Source: Cyanobacteria bacterium M_DeepCast_200m_mx_001 (GTDB lineage Bacteria; Cyanobacteriota; Cyanobacteriia; PCC-6307; Cyanobiaceae). From it: a stretch of DNA of 52,079 bases. Numbering within the stretch: position 1 is the first letter of the stretch; every line of letters begins with the position of its first letter. The notes beneath the pieces are model-generated. The model was given only the letters and a program-made list of their open reading frames with translations. It did not search any database and was not told the origin of the DNA. The stretch covers positions 1 through 52,079 of the forward strand of contig VGQL01000002.1 of NCBI GenBank assembly GCA_016882415.1, written 5' to 3'. This document shows positions 35,603-44,332 of the stretch, piece by piece. The position numbers and the translations under genes were made by a program.

Positions 35603-36076
35603 TTATGGGGCCTGGAGCTGCCGTAGGGCCTCAAACAGCACCACCCCAACGGCGGTGGCCAGGTTGAGGCTGCGGACCCCGCCGCCCCGGTCCACCCCGC
35701 CGGCCATGGGGATGGTGAGCCGGGCATCCGCCGTGTCCAGCACGGCCTGGGGCAGACCGCTGGTCTCCTGGCCGAACAGGAGCCAGTCGTCGTCGCGGTA
35801 GCGCAGCTCGGTGTAGGGCCGGCTGGCATGGCGGCTCAGGGCCAGCAGCCGGCCCCCACGCTGCACGTGCAGGGCCCTGAAGGTGTCCCAGTCGCTGTGG
35901 CGGTGAAGATCCACCCAGGGCCAGTAATCGAGGCCCGCCCGCCGCACGGTGCGATCACTGAGCTCAAACCCCAGGGGCTCCACCAGGTGCAGTTCGGTGC
36001 AGGTGGCGGCGCAGGTGCGGGCCACATTGCCGGTGTTGGGTGGAATCTCCGGTTGGAACAGCACCAGCCTTGGCAT
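35603..36076 (-). CDS. trmL: tRNA (cytidine/uridine-2'-O-)-methyltransferase TrmL
   Basis: A SPOUT methyltransferase that 2'-O-methylates the wobble base of tRNA-Leu. From ATG 36076 it has 157 residues. The SPOUT motifs are visible: LFQPEIPPNTGNVARTCAAT, LVEPLGFELSDRTVRRAGLDYW, LFGQETSGLP and RSLNLATAVGVVLFEALRQL. It begins one base after the cobU stop, so the two are probably co-transcribed, with no evident functional link. Confidence 0.93.
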   Translation of the reverse strand: MPRLVLFQPEIPPNTGNVARTCAATCTELHLVEPLGFELSDRTVRRAGLDYWPWVDLHRHSDWDTFRALHVQRGGRLLALSRHASRPYTELRYRDDDWLLFGQETSGLPQAVLDTADARLTIPMAGGVDRGGGVRSLNLATAVGVVLFEALRQLQAP

Positions 36077-36077
36077 C

Positions 36078-36665
36078 TCAGGCCTCCGGCACTGGCACGC
36101 CCAGCTGCAACAGGTCCAGGGCACGGCCCCCCACCACCAACCAGGCCTCGGACGCCAGGGGCATCAGGCGTTGCTGCAGGGCACCCAGGCGGTCGCGGAA
36201 CAGCCCACCGATGGCCGTGGGCGGGACCACACCCCAGCCCGTCTCCTCCACCACCAGCAGCAGCGGCGGCCCCGGGGCCGTCAACAGGGCCACCAGACGA
36301 TCGCAGCGCTGGCGCCAGGGGCTATCGCCCTCCTCCAGATGCCACGCCAACCAGCTGCCCAGGGAGTCGATCAACAGCAGCTGATCCCGGCCGGGATGCT
36401 GGGGTTGAAGCCTCGCCTCCAGGGCCTGCTCCAGTTGCGGGCCCACCTCCAGGGTGCCCCAGCCTGGGGGGCGCCGCAGCCGGTGGCTCTCCACCCGCTG
36501 CGTCCAGGCGCCATCGGAGCCGTCCGCCGTGCCTCCAGTGGCCACGTACAGCACCGGCAAGGGTTGTTGACTGGCCAGATGCTCCGCCCAGCGGCTCTTG
36601 CCACCCCGGCTCGGCCCAGACACCACCACCAACTGGCGTGGCCCGGGCTGGGGTTCAGCCCCCAC
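36078..36665 (-). CDS. cobU: Adenosylcobinamide kinase / guanylyltransferase CobU
   Basis: Phosphorylates adenosylcobinamide and transfers GMP to it in the nucleotide-loop assembly of cobalamin. The 195-residue protein has P-loop VVVSGPSRGGKSRWAEHL, VLYVATGGTADGSD, RVESHRLRRPPGW with the guanylylation His, LLIDSLGSWLAW, and VVEETGWGVVPPTAIGGLFRDRLG. The start is GTG 36665, overlapping the pxcA stop by 11 bases. It is 4.4 kb from the riboswitch unit. Confidence 0.93.
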   Translation of the reverse strand: MGAEPQPGPRQLVVVSGPSRGGKSRWAEHLASQQPLPVLYVATGGTADGSDGAWTQRVESHRLRRPPGWGTLEVGPQLEQALEARLQPQHPGRDQLLLIDSLGSWLAWHLEEGDSPWRQRCDRLVALLTAPGPPLLLVVEETGWGVVPPTAIGGLFRDRLGALQQRLMPLASEAWLVVGGRALDLLQLGVPVPEA

Positions 36666-37797
36666 CGTTCATGTTGCGCAGCGTGGCCACAGCCGAGGGG
36701 GACACCCGGTTGAGGTAGCGGAAGATCCAGTACTTGAAGATCGTGGCCAGCACCACCGGGAAGGTGGCGATGAACAACATGATGAAGTTCTCCTCCGCCG
36801 GCAGGCCCAGGTGTTGGGCGATGCCATCCAGCAGCACGGTCCAGCCCTCAGGGCTGTGGAACCCCACGAAGATGTCGGTGAACAGGATGATCGTGAAGGC
36901 CTTGGCGCTGTCGCTCAGGCCGTAGACCACCTCATCCATGAAGCCACGCAGCACCTGCAGGTCCCGCTGGCCCACCAGACACACAAAGGCGAAGCCCACC
37001 AGGGCCGCCAGGTCCGCCAGCACGTTCTTGGTGGCCTCCAGGCTCTCCTGGTCCGCTTCGGTCTTCAGTTCTGCGGCCCGCACGGACAGGGCTGAGCGGA
37101 CCTCGTCACGGCTGGGGGCCTCACGCCCCTCCAGCAACGCATCGAACTCCAGCTCCTGCTGATAGAGCCGCAGCCGGTTGACGGCCTTCTCCTGCAGGTG
37201 CGGCTTGGTGTAGCTGATGAAGGGGATCTCGGGGGCGTAGCGGTCCAGCAGGGGTGAGATCAACACCGACCGGCTCACCTGCTGCACGATCAGCGGCACC
37301 AGAATCAGCAGCAGCAGGATCCGCAGGGACACCAGCGTGGAATCGCGGCGGCGCCTGAACCCCTCGACCACGAAGGTTTCGGCCTCCGGATCCAGCTGAC
37401 GGCGCACCCCATCCACCACCCCCAGCAGGCTGCGGGGCAGCAGCTCCGGGGAACGGGAGATGGATGGCAGCGAGCTGCGGCGCCCATACCGGGACAACAC
37501 GGTTTCGATCAGCTGCAGCTGGCGCAGTTCCTGGCTGTCGAGCTCGGCCCGACGGGCTTCGAGGCCGGAGAGGGTGGTCTGGCAGAGCTCCAGGGCGGCC
37601 CGGAAGCGCCGCAGCATCTGGGCCTGGGTCTGGCGGGGAATGCTGAGCTGAAGCTCCGGCCGCACCGGCCGATCGTTGTAGTACTCGAGCTCGAGGCTCT
37701 GAATCAGCAGGGCGGCTTCATAGGCGCGCTCCAGGTAGACGCTGAGGTCGTTGGTGCTGGCGCGATCAAAGGCCCCCATCCAGTCCGTCAACCCCAT
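36655..37797 (-). CDS. pxcA: Proton extrusion protein PxcA (CemA family)
   Basis: An inner-membrane protein needed for light-driven proton extrusion, homologous to chloroplast CemA. The 380-residue protein has a long N-terminal helical domain, then membrane segments VSLRILLLLILVPLIVQQVS, VLADLAALVGFAFVCLVGQRD, AFTIILFTDIFVGFHSPEGW, and ENFIMLFIATFPVVLATIFKYWIFRYLN. FVGFHSPEGWTVLLDGI and the C-terminal KYWIFRYLNRVSPSAVAT are CemA hallmarks. It starts at ATG 37797, 18 bases after the psb32 gene, within a reverse-strand run. Confidence 0.95.
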   Translation of the reverse strand: MGLTDWMGAFDRASTNDLSVYLERAYEAALLIQSLELEYYNDRPVRPELQLSIPRQTQAQMLRRFRAALELCQTTLSGLEARRAELDSQELRQLQLIETVLSRYGRRSSLPSISRSPELLPRSLLGVVDGVRRQLDPEAETFVVEGFRRRRDSTLVSLRILLLLILVPLIVQQVSRSVLISPLLDRYAPEIPFISYTKPHLQEKAVNRLRLYQQELEFDALLEGREAPSRDEVRSALSVRAAELKTEADQESLEATKNVLADLAALVGFAFVCLVGQRDLQVLRGFMDEVVYGLSDSAKAFTIILFTDIFVGFHSPEGWTVLLDGIAQHLGLPAEENFIMLFIATFPVVLATIFKYWIFRYLNRVSPSAVATLRNMNGGG

Positions 37798-37815
37798 CGT
37801 TGGTGCGTGTTGGCC

Positions 37816-38508
37816 TCAGCGGGAGAACACCCACCAAGTGATCATCGGCACCAGTGTGCCAACCACCAGCAGAACGACCACCCACAGCAGGGCATTGCTG
37901 GAGGCGGTCTCCTCCCGGGTGGGGATGTTGGTTTCAATGGGCAGTCGCTCCTGGAGCTGCGGCGGGCCCGGGTCCGCCTCCCCCTGCAGCACGGCGCCGA
38001 GCCGATCCAGCGCATCCAGGCTGGCCTGGCGATACCGGGCCCCCTCCCGCAGGGGCAAGCCCATGGTGCTGATGGCGGTGCTGGAGAGCAGCGCAGGGTT
38101 GAGGCGCTCCTGCAGGCCGGTGGAGGCCACCACGGCGGCGCTGTTGTTCTGGGACTCAATCAGCAGCAGCAGCTGTTCGGCCCCGCCGTTGCCCCCCCAA
38201 CGCTCCAACAGCCCCTGGCCCAGTTGATCCAGGCTGAGGCCGTAATCCAGGCGCCGCAGGGTCACCAGACGGGCGTCGAGGTCGGGGCCACTGAAGCTCT
38301 CCAGGCGGCGGTCCAGCTCCGTGCTGGCGGCACGGCTGAGTAGATCCGCGCTGTCCACCACATGGCTGGCGGGGGCCTGGGGGGTGAAGTCGGCCACACC
38401 GGTGGCCCAGGCGGCCGGGGCCAGGCCCAGCGCAGCGAGCCACAGAAGGCTGGTCAGCAGCACTCCCCAGAGCTGGCGGCGAAGGCGATCCCCCACGGAA
38501 TTCAGCAT
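37816..38508 (-). CDS. psb32: TPM-domain protein, probable photosystem II repair protein Psb32
   Basis: The 230-residue protein has a signal peptide (LWGVLLTSLLWLAALGLAPAAWA), a TPM domain opening with HVVDSADLLSRAASTELDRRLESFSG and continuing to LLLIESQNNSAAVVASTGLQERL, and a C-terminal membrane anchor (ALLWVVVLLVVGTLVPMITWWV). This is the layout of Psb32/TLP18.3, which protects and helps repair photosystem II in the lumen. The symbol is assigned by architecture. Other TPM proteins share the fold. Confidence 0.85.
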   Translation of the reverse strand: MLNSVGDRLRRQLWGVLLTSLLWLAALGLAPAAWATGVADFTPQAPASHVVDSADLLSRAASTELDRRLESFSGPDLDARLVTLRRLDYGLSLDQLGQGLLERWGGNGGAEQLLLLIESQNNSAAVVASTGLQERLNPALLSSTAISTMGLPLREGARYRQASLDALDRLGAVLQGEADPGPPQLQERLPIETNIPTREETASSNALLWVVVLLVVGTLVPMITWWVFSR

Positions 38509-38528
38509 GCACTGGCCCCAGTCTGCCT

Positions 38529-39011
38529 TCAGTCCGCCAGGCTGTCGCGGTGCAACAGGCCGATCACCTCCTCGATCGTGGCCAGCCGCTCGGCGGAGAT
38601 CCCCAGGTGGTGGGAGAGCTGGGTGAGAAACCGTCGTTCATCGCTGGTTTTCACCTCATCGGCGAGGGTCAGCTGTACCGCCACCGCCAGGGCCGTCTGC
38701 CGTTGCTCGGCGCTGAGCAACGGCACCGCCTGTTGCACCAGGGCCGGCCAGCCGTCGCTGCGCAACAGGCTGAGCAGTTGGTCGAGCAGGGCCCCCATGG
38801 CATCGGGGCCCAAGCCGCGGAAGGGATGCCGGAACTCGAGCTGTTGCCGCAGCGCCCGTGCCTCGACGGCCGTGAGTTCCCCATCACAGGTGATGGCGGC
38901 CAGGGCGATGGCGGCAAAGGCCTCAGCGGCAGTGGCGAGGCCCACGGCCCCTGGCCGCGGAGGGCTGGACACGGCAGGGGTCATCGAAGGGCTCATCAGA
39001 GGACGGACCAT
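38529..39011 (-). CDS. TerB-family tellurite-resistance-like protein
   Basis: A 160-residue helical protein of the TerB fold. The acidic metal-binding motifs appear as AAITCDGELTAVEARAL near residue 41 and LADEVKTSDERRFL near residue 116. The function in cyanobacteria is unknown, and the tellurite label is historical. It lies 20 bases upstream of psb32 on the same strand, and a shared transcript with psb32 and pxcA is plausible. ATG 39011 is used, with an in-frame Met at MSPSM also possible. Confidence 0.85.
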   Translation of the reverse strand: MVRPLMSPSMTPAVSSPPRPGAVGLATAAEAFAAIALAAITCDGELTAVEARALRQQLEFRHPFRGLGPDAMGALLDQLLSLLRSDGWPALVQQAVPLLSAEQRQTALAVAVQLTLADEVKTSDERRFLTQLSHHLGISAERLATIEEVIGLLHRDSLAD

Positions 39012-39100
39012 CGGGTTGGGCCCATTTCAGCAAGTTCGCGGGTCGGCGCGAGGGCCTGTGTGGCTGTGACAACGTGAGGGCAGCTGAGCCAATCGGCCCC

Positions 39101-39766
39101 ATGGGCACGGCCGCCCGCATCACCCTGGCCGCCGGTGTTCTGGGGCTCGGGCTGAGCATCGCCAACCAGCTCACCGCTCCGGAGCTCAGCCCCGCCCTGG
39201 AACGGGCGGCGGTGCTGGGCAGCTTTCTGGCGGTGGGGCTGATGCTGGTGTCGATCCTGTGGACCCGGGCCATGCCGGTGGCCCCGGAGCGGGTGGACCT
39301 GGAGGGGGAACAGGGGCTGGAACTGGCGGCCGAGCTGCCGGAGGCGCTGCGCCAGGAGCTGGCCTGGGGCAGCCAGATGTTGCTCACGGCCACACCCGCG
39401 GCCTCCCTGTTGCTGCACTGGCGCGGTCAAACCCTGCTGCGAAGAGGGGTGCTGGCCCCCGTGCCAGCCCCATTCAGCCCCGGGCCCATCTGCCGCCGGG
39501 CCTGGAGCACCCAGGCCGCCATCGGCCTGGTGAACCTGAAGCTGTATCCGGGCCGTGGGGAATTCCGCGGCTTGCCCGATGGCATTCCAGCCCTGATCGT
39601 TCAGCCCCTGGGGGAGGAGGGGGTGCTGCTGGTGGCGGGCTGGTCACCCCGCTGCTTCAGCCGCAGCGATGAGGCCTGGCTGGAGGGCTGGGCCCGCAAG
39701 CTCAGAACTGCACTGGAGCCGATCGGCGCTGCGCCTTCCCCCCCCGCTGCTGGGGAGGGATCGTGA
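39101..39766 (+). CDS. CCB-type cofactor assembly protein of complex C (cytochrome b6f), subunit B family
   Basis: Assists covalent attachment of the extra heme ci to cytochrome b6. The protein starts with two membrane segments (ITLAAGVLGLGLSIANQL and VLGSFLAVGLMLVSILW). The CCB2/CCB4-type soluble part follows: VDLEGEQGLELAAELPEALRQELAWGSQML, LLLHWRGQTLLRRGVL, GLVNLKLYPGRGEFRGLP, and SDEAWLEGWARKL. ATG 39101 gives 221 residues. GTG 39074 is an in-frame alternative. Its 3' end overlaps lptC on the opposite strand by 65 bases. The family assignment is by recalled pattern. Confidence 0.85.
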   Translation: MGTAARITLAAGVLGLGLSIANQLTAPELSPALERAAVLGSFLAVGLMLVSILWTRAMPVAPERVDLEGEQGLELAAELPEALRQELAWGSQMLLTATPAASLLLHWRGQTLLRRGVLAPVPAPFSPGPICRRAWSTQAAIGLVNLKLYPGRGEFRGLPDGIPALIVQPLGEEGVLLVAGWSPRCFSRSDEAWLEGWARKLRTALEPIGAAPSPPAAGEGS

Positions 39767-40892
39767 AGCGCGAGTTCACCCGTGCCCCCGGGGCGGTGAA
39801 CACCGCCACGCCGTCGGCGCCGATGCGCCCCCGCAGCAGCCCAGCCCGGGTGATCTGGCTGTAGCTGGAGCGGCGCAGTTCCACAGCCCCCTGGGCCTGG
39901 AAGCGCCCCGTGGGCCAGTTCCAGAGGCACTCCTGGGCCCTGAGTTGCTCGTCCGGTTGCTGTATCTGGCAATCACCATCCAACGCCACGGTGCTGCTGG
40001 CCAGGTTCACCCGCCAGCGGTTGGCACGGCCCTGCAGCTTGTTGAAGGCCCCCTGCACCGGTTGGTCACTGCTGAGCAGTTGGGTGTTGATGGCCCAGCG
40101 GGTGGTGCGGGCGTTGAGCCAACCCTGCCGTTGGGGATCACGCACCTGCACGGGCCCCAGCAGATCCACATAGCCCTGGCGGATGTTGCCCTTCAGACCC
40201 TGGGCGCGGAGTTCCAACTGCGACGGCCCCTCACGGCGCACCCCCCGCACCGGTTCAGGGGCCACCAGATCCCCCTGGTCGGGCCGCCAGTTCACCCAGG
40301 CGGTCTGCACCCGCAGTGGGGCCCCCTGCGGGGCCGGCTTGGCCCCGGCTTTGTCTGGGGTGGGTTGCTGCCAGTGCTCGAGCACCGGGGATCCGCGCAG
40401 TTCCAGTTGGTCCGCCTTGATGCGATAGCGGGCCAGGCCCGCCTGGATGCGGGTGCGGCGATCCAGGGCCGAGGGGCGCCGGTCGATCACCATGAGGTCC
40501 TGGCGGGGGATCCAGCGCACCTGGTCGCCCGCAATGCGCACGGGATTGGCCCCCAGCAGGGTGATCTGCACATCCCCCTCCAACTGGATCGCCTGCCCAT
40601 CGCCGATCACGGTGCCGCTGAGGGCCCGCACCGTGATGTGGGGTTTGCCCTGTTTGTAGATCGTGCCCCGGGGCTGGCGGGCCTGGGCCAGCTGCCGGCC
40701 GATGTCGTAGCGGGCCTCGGGGCTGATCAGCTCCCAGGCGGGGGCCCCGAGGGCATCCCGCTGGCGCAGGTCGAGGGCCCGGAACACGAAGGGTTCCTCC
40801 GGGGGCTGGGGCCGCGGAGCCGTGGTGCATCCCCCCAGCACCAGGCCCAGGGCACCGACACCGATCCAACGCCACGGGAGCATGCCGTTCAC
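39702..40892 (-). CDS. lptC: LptC-family LPS export lipoprotein
   Basis: A bitopic or lipid-anchored periplasmic LPS-transport protein. The N-terminus WIGVGALGLVLGGCTTAP is a lipoprotein signal with lipobox LGGC. The following 370 residues are repeated beta-strand segments of the LptC/OstA type (PRGTIYKQGKPHITVRAL, QAIQLEGDVQITLLGANPV, LELRAQGLKGNIRQGYVDLLGPVQV). It is longer than proteobacterial LptC, as I recall cyanobacterial members being. GTG 40892 overlaps the metG stop (GTGA). ATG 40883 is an alternative. The partner lptA/B/F cluster lies 23 kb away. Confidence 0.86.
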   Translation of the reverse strand: MNGMLPWRWIGVGALGLVLGGCTTAPRPQPPEEPFVFRALDLRQRDALGAPAWELISPEARYDIGRQLAQARQPRGTIYKQGKPHITVRALSGTVIGDGQAIQLEGDVQITLLGANPVRIAGDQVRWIPRQDLMVIDRRPSALDRRTRIQAGLARYRIKADQLELRGSPVLEHWQQPTPDKAGAKPAPQGAPLRVQTAWVNWRPDQGDLVAPEPVRGVRREGPSQLELRAQGLKGNIRQGYVDLLGPVQVRDPQRQGWLNARTTRWAINTQLLSSDQPVQGAFNKLQGRANRWRVNLASSTVALDGDCQIQQPDEQLRAQECLWNWPTGRFQAQGAVELRRSSYSQITRAGLLRGRIGADGVAVFTAPGARVNSRFTIPPQQRGGKAQRRSAPVQF

Positions 40893-42451
40893 AGGGGTTC
40901 GTCCAGCTCCAGTCGCGCCATCACAGGCGAGGGCTCCGGCAGGGGGGCCCACGACTGCAGCCCACCCCAGTGCAGCCGTTGGGTCCAGTCGGCGCTGGCG
41001 CCCGGGCCGGAGTCCGCCTCCGCTTCCCCCAACTGGCTGAGCATGCGCTGCGAGAGATCCGGCAGCAGGGGCGCCAGCAGCAGGGCCACGATCCGTGCCG
41101 CCTCCAGCACCGCATAGAGATCGGCCCCCACCTGCTCGGCTTGGCCCTCCTGTTTCATGCGGCTCCAGGGGGCCTGGTCGTTCAGGTAGCCGTTGGCGGC
41201 GATGGCCAACTGCAGGGCGGCCTCGGCGGCGGAGCGGAAATCGAGTTGTTCGAGCCCAGCCAGCACCGTGGTTTGTGCCATCTGCGCCGCTTGGGCCAGG
41301 GGGTGGTTGAGCTGGGCGCCAGCACCCGCCGGGGGCACCGCCTCCGCAAACCAGCGCCGTGCCATGGAACTGGTGCGGTTGAGCAGGTTGCCGATGGTGT
41401 TGGCCAGGTCGTTGTTCACCAGGTCGATGAAGCGCTGCTGTTGAAAGTCCCCGTCTTCGCCGAAGGGGATGTCCCGCAGCAGGTACCAGCGCACGGCATC
41501 GCGGCCGCAGCGCTCCAGCAGCACCTCCGGATCCAGCACGTTGCCGAGGGATTTGCCCATCTTCTGCCCCTCCCGGGTGAGAAAGCCATGGCCGAAGACC
41601 CTCTGCGGCAGGGGCAGCCCCGCCGACAGGAGCATCGCCGGCCAGTAGACGGCATGGAAGCGCAGGATGTCCTTGCCGATCACGTGCACCGCCGCGGGCC
41701 ATCCCCGCGCCAGGGCCTGATCCAGGTCGGGGCTGTCCCCCTCCTCCAACAGGGCGGTGATGTAGCCGAGCAGGGCGTCAAACCACACATAAAAGGTGTG
41801 GCCGTCGTGGCCGGGCACCGGGATGCCCCAGGGCAGGTTCACCCGGGAGATGGAGAAATCCCGCAGGCCCTGCCGCACGAAGTTCTCCACCTCGTTGCGG
41901 CGGCTGCTGGGCTGGATGAACCCCGGCTGGGCGATCAGGGCCTCGATCTGCTGTTGATAGCGGGACAGGCGGAAGAACAGGTTGAGCTCATCGCGCCATT
42001 CCAGGGGGCGCCGGTGAATCGGGCACTCGGGGGCCTCGGCGCTGGCGGGGTCGTCCTTGAATTCCTCGCAGGCCACGCAATACCAGCCCTGCTGGCGGCC
42101 CTCAACGATGTCGCCGTTGGCCTCCACCCGGGCGAAGAACTGCTCCACGATGCGCCGGTGCCGTGGATCGGTGGTGCGGATCAGCCGGTCGTTGCTGATC
42201 TGCCAGCGGCGCCAGAGCTCGCGGTACTGGCTGCTGACGGCGTCGCAATGGGCCTGGGGGCTGAGGCCCGCCGCCTCGGCGGTGCGTTGAATCTTCTGGC
42301 CGTGTTCATCGCAGCCGGTGATGAACAGCACCGGTTCACCCTTCAACCGTTGAAACCGCGCCAACGCGTCACAGGCGAGCGTGGTGTACGCGCTGCCCAG
42401 ATGCGGCTTGTCGTTGACGTAGTAGAGCGGGGTGGTGAGGGTGTAGGTCAT
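40889..42451 (-). CDS. metG: Methionyl-tRNA synthetase
   Basis: Charges tRNA-Met. From ATG 42451 it has 520 residues. The HIGH-equivalent appears as PLYYVNDKPHLGSAYTTLACD, with GCDEHGQKIQRTAE following. The KMSKS-equivalent is KMGKSLGN in FLTREGQKMGKSLGNVLDP. The zinc knuckle region has CVACEEFKDDPASAEAPECPIH. There is no C-terminal tRNA-binding (EMAP) domain, so it is the short form. The frame stays open far upstream only as antisense to the flavoprotein gene. Confidence 0.97.
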   Translation of the reverse strand: MTYTLTTPLYYVNDKPHLGSAYTTLACDALARFQRLKGEPVLFITGCDEHGQKIQRTAEAAGLSPQAHCDAVSSQYRELWRRWQISNDRLIRTTDPRHRRIVEQFFARVEANGDIVEGRQQGWYCVACEEFKDDPASAEAPECPIHRRPLEWRDELNLFFRLSRYQQQIEALIAQPGFIQPSSRRNEVENFVRQGLRDFSISRVNLPWGIPVPGHDGHTFYVWFDALLGYITALLEEGDSPDLDQALARGWPAAVHVIGKDILRFHAVYWPAMLLSAGLPLPQRVFGHGFLTREGQKMGKSLGNVLDPEVLLERCGRDAVRWYLLRDIPFGEDGDFQQQRFIDLVNNDLANTIGNLLNRTSSMARRWFAEAVPPAGAGAQLNHPLAQAAQMAQTTVLAGLEQLDFRSAAEAALQLAIAANGYLNDQAPWSRMKQEGQAEQVGADLYAVLEAARIVALLLAPLLPDLSQRMLSQLGEAEADSGPGASADWTQRLHWGGLQSWAPLPEPSPVMARLELDEPL

Positions 42452-42523
42452 CGGCCGGATCTTACGCAGCCCTTTCCGCCCGGGCCCTGAGCTGCGAGCC
42501 TTGGCGGGCGAGACGCTGGGCCG

Positions 42524-44332
42524 ATGCCCCTGGAAGCGAAGGCCGTGCCCCTGGTGGTGTGGGGAGGGGGTACCGGAGCGGTGGCGGCGGCCCTGCAGGC
42601 CGCCCGGGGCGGTGCCCACACCCTGCTGCTGACGCCGGGGCCCTGGCTGGGGGGCATGGTGAGTGCCGCCGGAGTCTGCTGCCCCGACGGCAACGAACTC
42701 ACCCCCTGGCAGACGGGGCTCTGGGGCGCCTTTCTGCGGGAGCTGCAGCGCCGCGAACCCAGCGGCCTCGACCACAACTGGGTGAGCTGTTTCGGCTATC
42801 GGCCCGCCACCGCCGAAGCGATCCTGCGGCAGTGGTGCCACCAGGAGAGCCGGCTGGAGTGGTGGCCGTCGGTGCAACTGCTGGCGGTCCAGCGGCGGGG
42901 GGCGCGCATCGAGGCCCTCGATCTGCAGCGCCAGGGCCGGACGGTGCGGGTGGAGCTGGAGCTGCTGATTGACGGCAGCGACCTGGGGGACACCTTCCCG
43001 TTGGCGCAGGTCGACCACCGCTTCGGCTGGGAGCCGCGGGAGCGCTGGCAGGAACCGAGTGCCCCACCCCAGCAGGACCTCGAGACCGATCCCTTTTTTC
43101 TCCAGCAGCCGGTGCAGTCCCCTACCTGGGTGGCCATCGGGCAGCTGCAGGAGCGGCCGGCGGCCCCCCTGCTGGAGCGTCCGCTACCGCCACCGTTTGA
43201 GGGGGCCACCCGGGCCTTCGGCCTGGAGCGCACCATCACCTATGGCCGCCTGCCCGAGGGGCTGGTGATGCTCAACTGGCCCCTGCATGGCAACGACTGG
43301 CATGGCCAGCTGCCGCAGCTGTTCGATCCGGATCCCGGCCGCCGGGCTGACGTTGAGCGGCAGATGCGGGAGCACAGCCTGGCCTTTGCCAACGCCCTGG
43401 AACAGGCCTCCCAGGGATGGCTGCAACTGGCCCATTGCTTCCCCGAGGCAACGGCCGACGGGGCGGCCCTGACGGGCCCCTCCCCCCTGGCCCTGATGCC
43501 CTACTGGCGCGAAGGGCGCCGGTTGGTGGGGCTGGAGGTGGTCACCGAGGGGCAGTTGCTGCCCCTTGGGCCCGGCCAGTCGATCGCCCCCCTACCGATG
43601 GATGCCAATGGGGCGCTGGGTTCCGTGGCGGTGGGCAACTACGCCAATGATCACCACTACCCCGGCCCGGACTGGCCGCTGGCACCCAAGAGCTGCCGCT
43701 GGGGTGGCCGCTGGAGCGGCACCCCCTTCTGCATTCCCTTCGGGGCGCTGCTGAGTGCGGATGTTGAGAATCTGCTGGCGGCGGATAAGGGTTTCAGCAC
43801 CAGCCACATGGCCAATGGCGCCACACGCCTGCAGCCCCTGATCCTGAATGTGGGTCAGGCGGCCGGAGCCGCGGCGGCCCTGGCCCTCAGCCGCGGGGTG
43901 CCGCCCGCGGCCTTGCCGGTGCGCGCTGTGCAGCAGCAGCTGCTGCACGATCCCCTGGCTCCTGCCGCAGTGGTGCCCCTGTGGGACACCCCCTGGCACC
44001 ACCCCGACTGGCGTCGCCGTCAGTTGGCGGTGCTGGATGACCCCTCCCTGCTGGCCGCTGATGGGGGCTGGTGTGGCGCAGGCTCGACGGCCGATGCCGG
44101 AAGCGCGGTGCCGTGCGAACCCCACGAGCAGCTCTGGCCTGGCACGGTGCACCCTGACGGCAGCGGGGGCTTCAGCCTCGAGCGACCCGATGGCGAGCGC
44201 TGGCCCTTGATCACCCTCGAGCCGGCTCTGCATCGATGGCTTCAGGGGCTGGATCGTCCGGTGCCCGCCGCTCTGGTGGGTTGCCGCAACGGCGCCGGCC
44301 CCTGGCTGCGGGTGTCGCGCCTAGCGGGCTGA
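42524..44332 (+). CDS. FAD-dependent oxidoreductase (FAD_oxidored family)
   Basis: The 602-residue flavoprotein begins with a Rossmann motif VVWGGGTGAVAAALQAARGG and LGGMVSAAGVCCPDGNELTPW, as in the FAD_oxidored group found with sugar- or thiazole-type oxidases. YANDHHYPGPDW, CIPFGALLSADVENLLAADKGFSTSH and LQPLILNVGQAAGAAAALAL match the second half of the family. No signal peptide is evident. The substrate is unknown. It is divergent from metG and converges on the RNase II-family gene with a 12-base overlap. Confidence 0.88.
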   Translation: MPLEAKAVPLVVWGGGTGAVAAALQAARGGAHTLLLTPGPWLGGMVSAAGVCCPDGNELTPWQTGLWGAFLRELQRREPSGLDHNWVSCFGYRPATAEAILRQWCHQESRLEWWPSVQLLAVQRRGARIEALDLQRQGRTVRVELELLIDGSDLGDTFPLAQVDHRFGWEPRERWQEPSAPPQQDLETDPFFLQQPVQSPTWVAIGQLQERPAAPLLERPLPPPFEGATRAFGLERTITYGRLPEGLVMLNWPLHGNDWHGQLPQLFDPDPGRRADVERQMREHSLAFANALEQASQGWLQLAHCFPEATADGAALTGPSPLALMPYWREGRRLVGLEVVTEGQLLPLGPGQSIAPLPMDANGALGSVAVGNYANDHHYPGPDWPLAPKSCRWGGRWSGTPFCIPFGALLSADVENLLAADKGFSTSHMANGATRLQPLILNVGQAAGAAAALALSRGVPPAALPVRAVQQQLLHDPLAPAAVVPLWDTPWHHPDWRRRQLAVLDDPSLLAADGGWCGAGSTADAGSAVPCEPHEQLWPGTVHPDGSGGFSLERPDGERWPLITLEPALHRWLQGLDRPVPAALVGCRNGAGPWLRVSRLAG

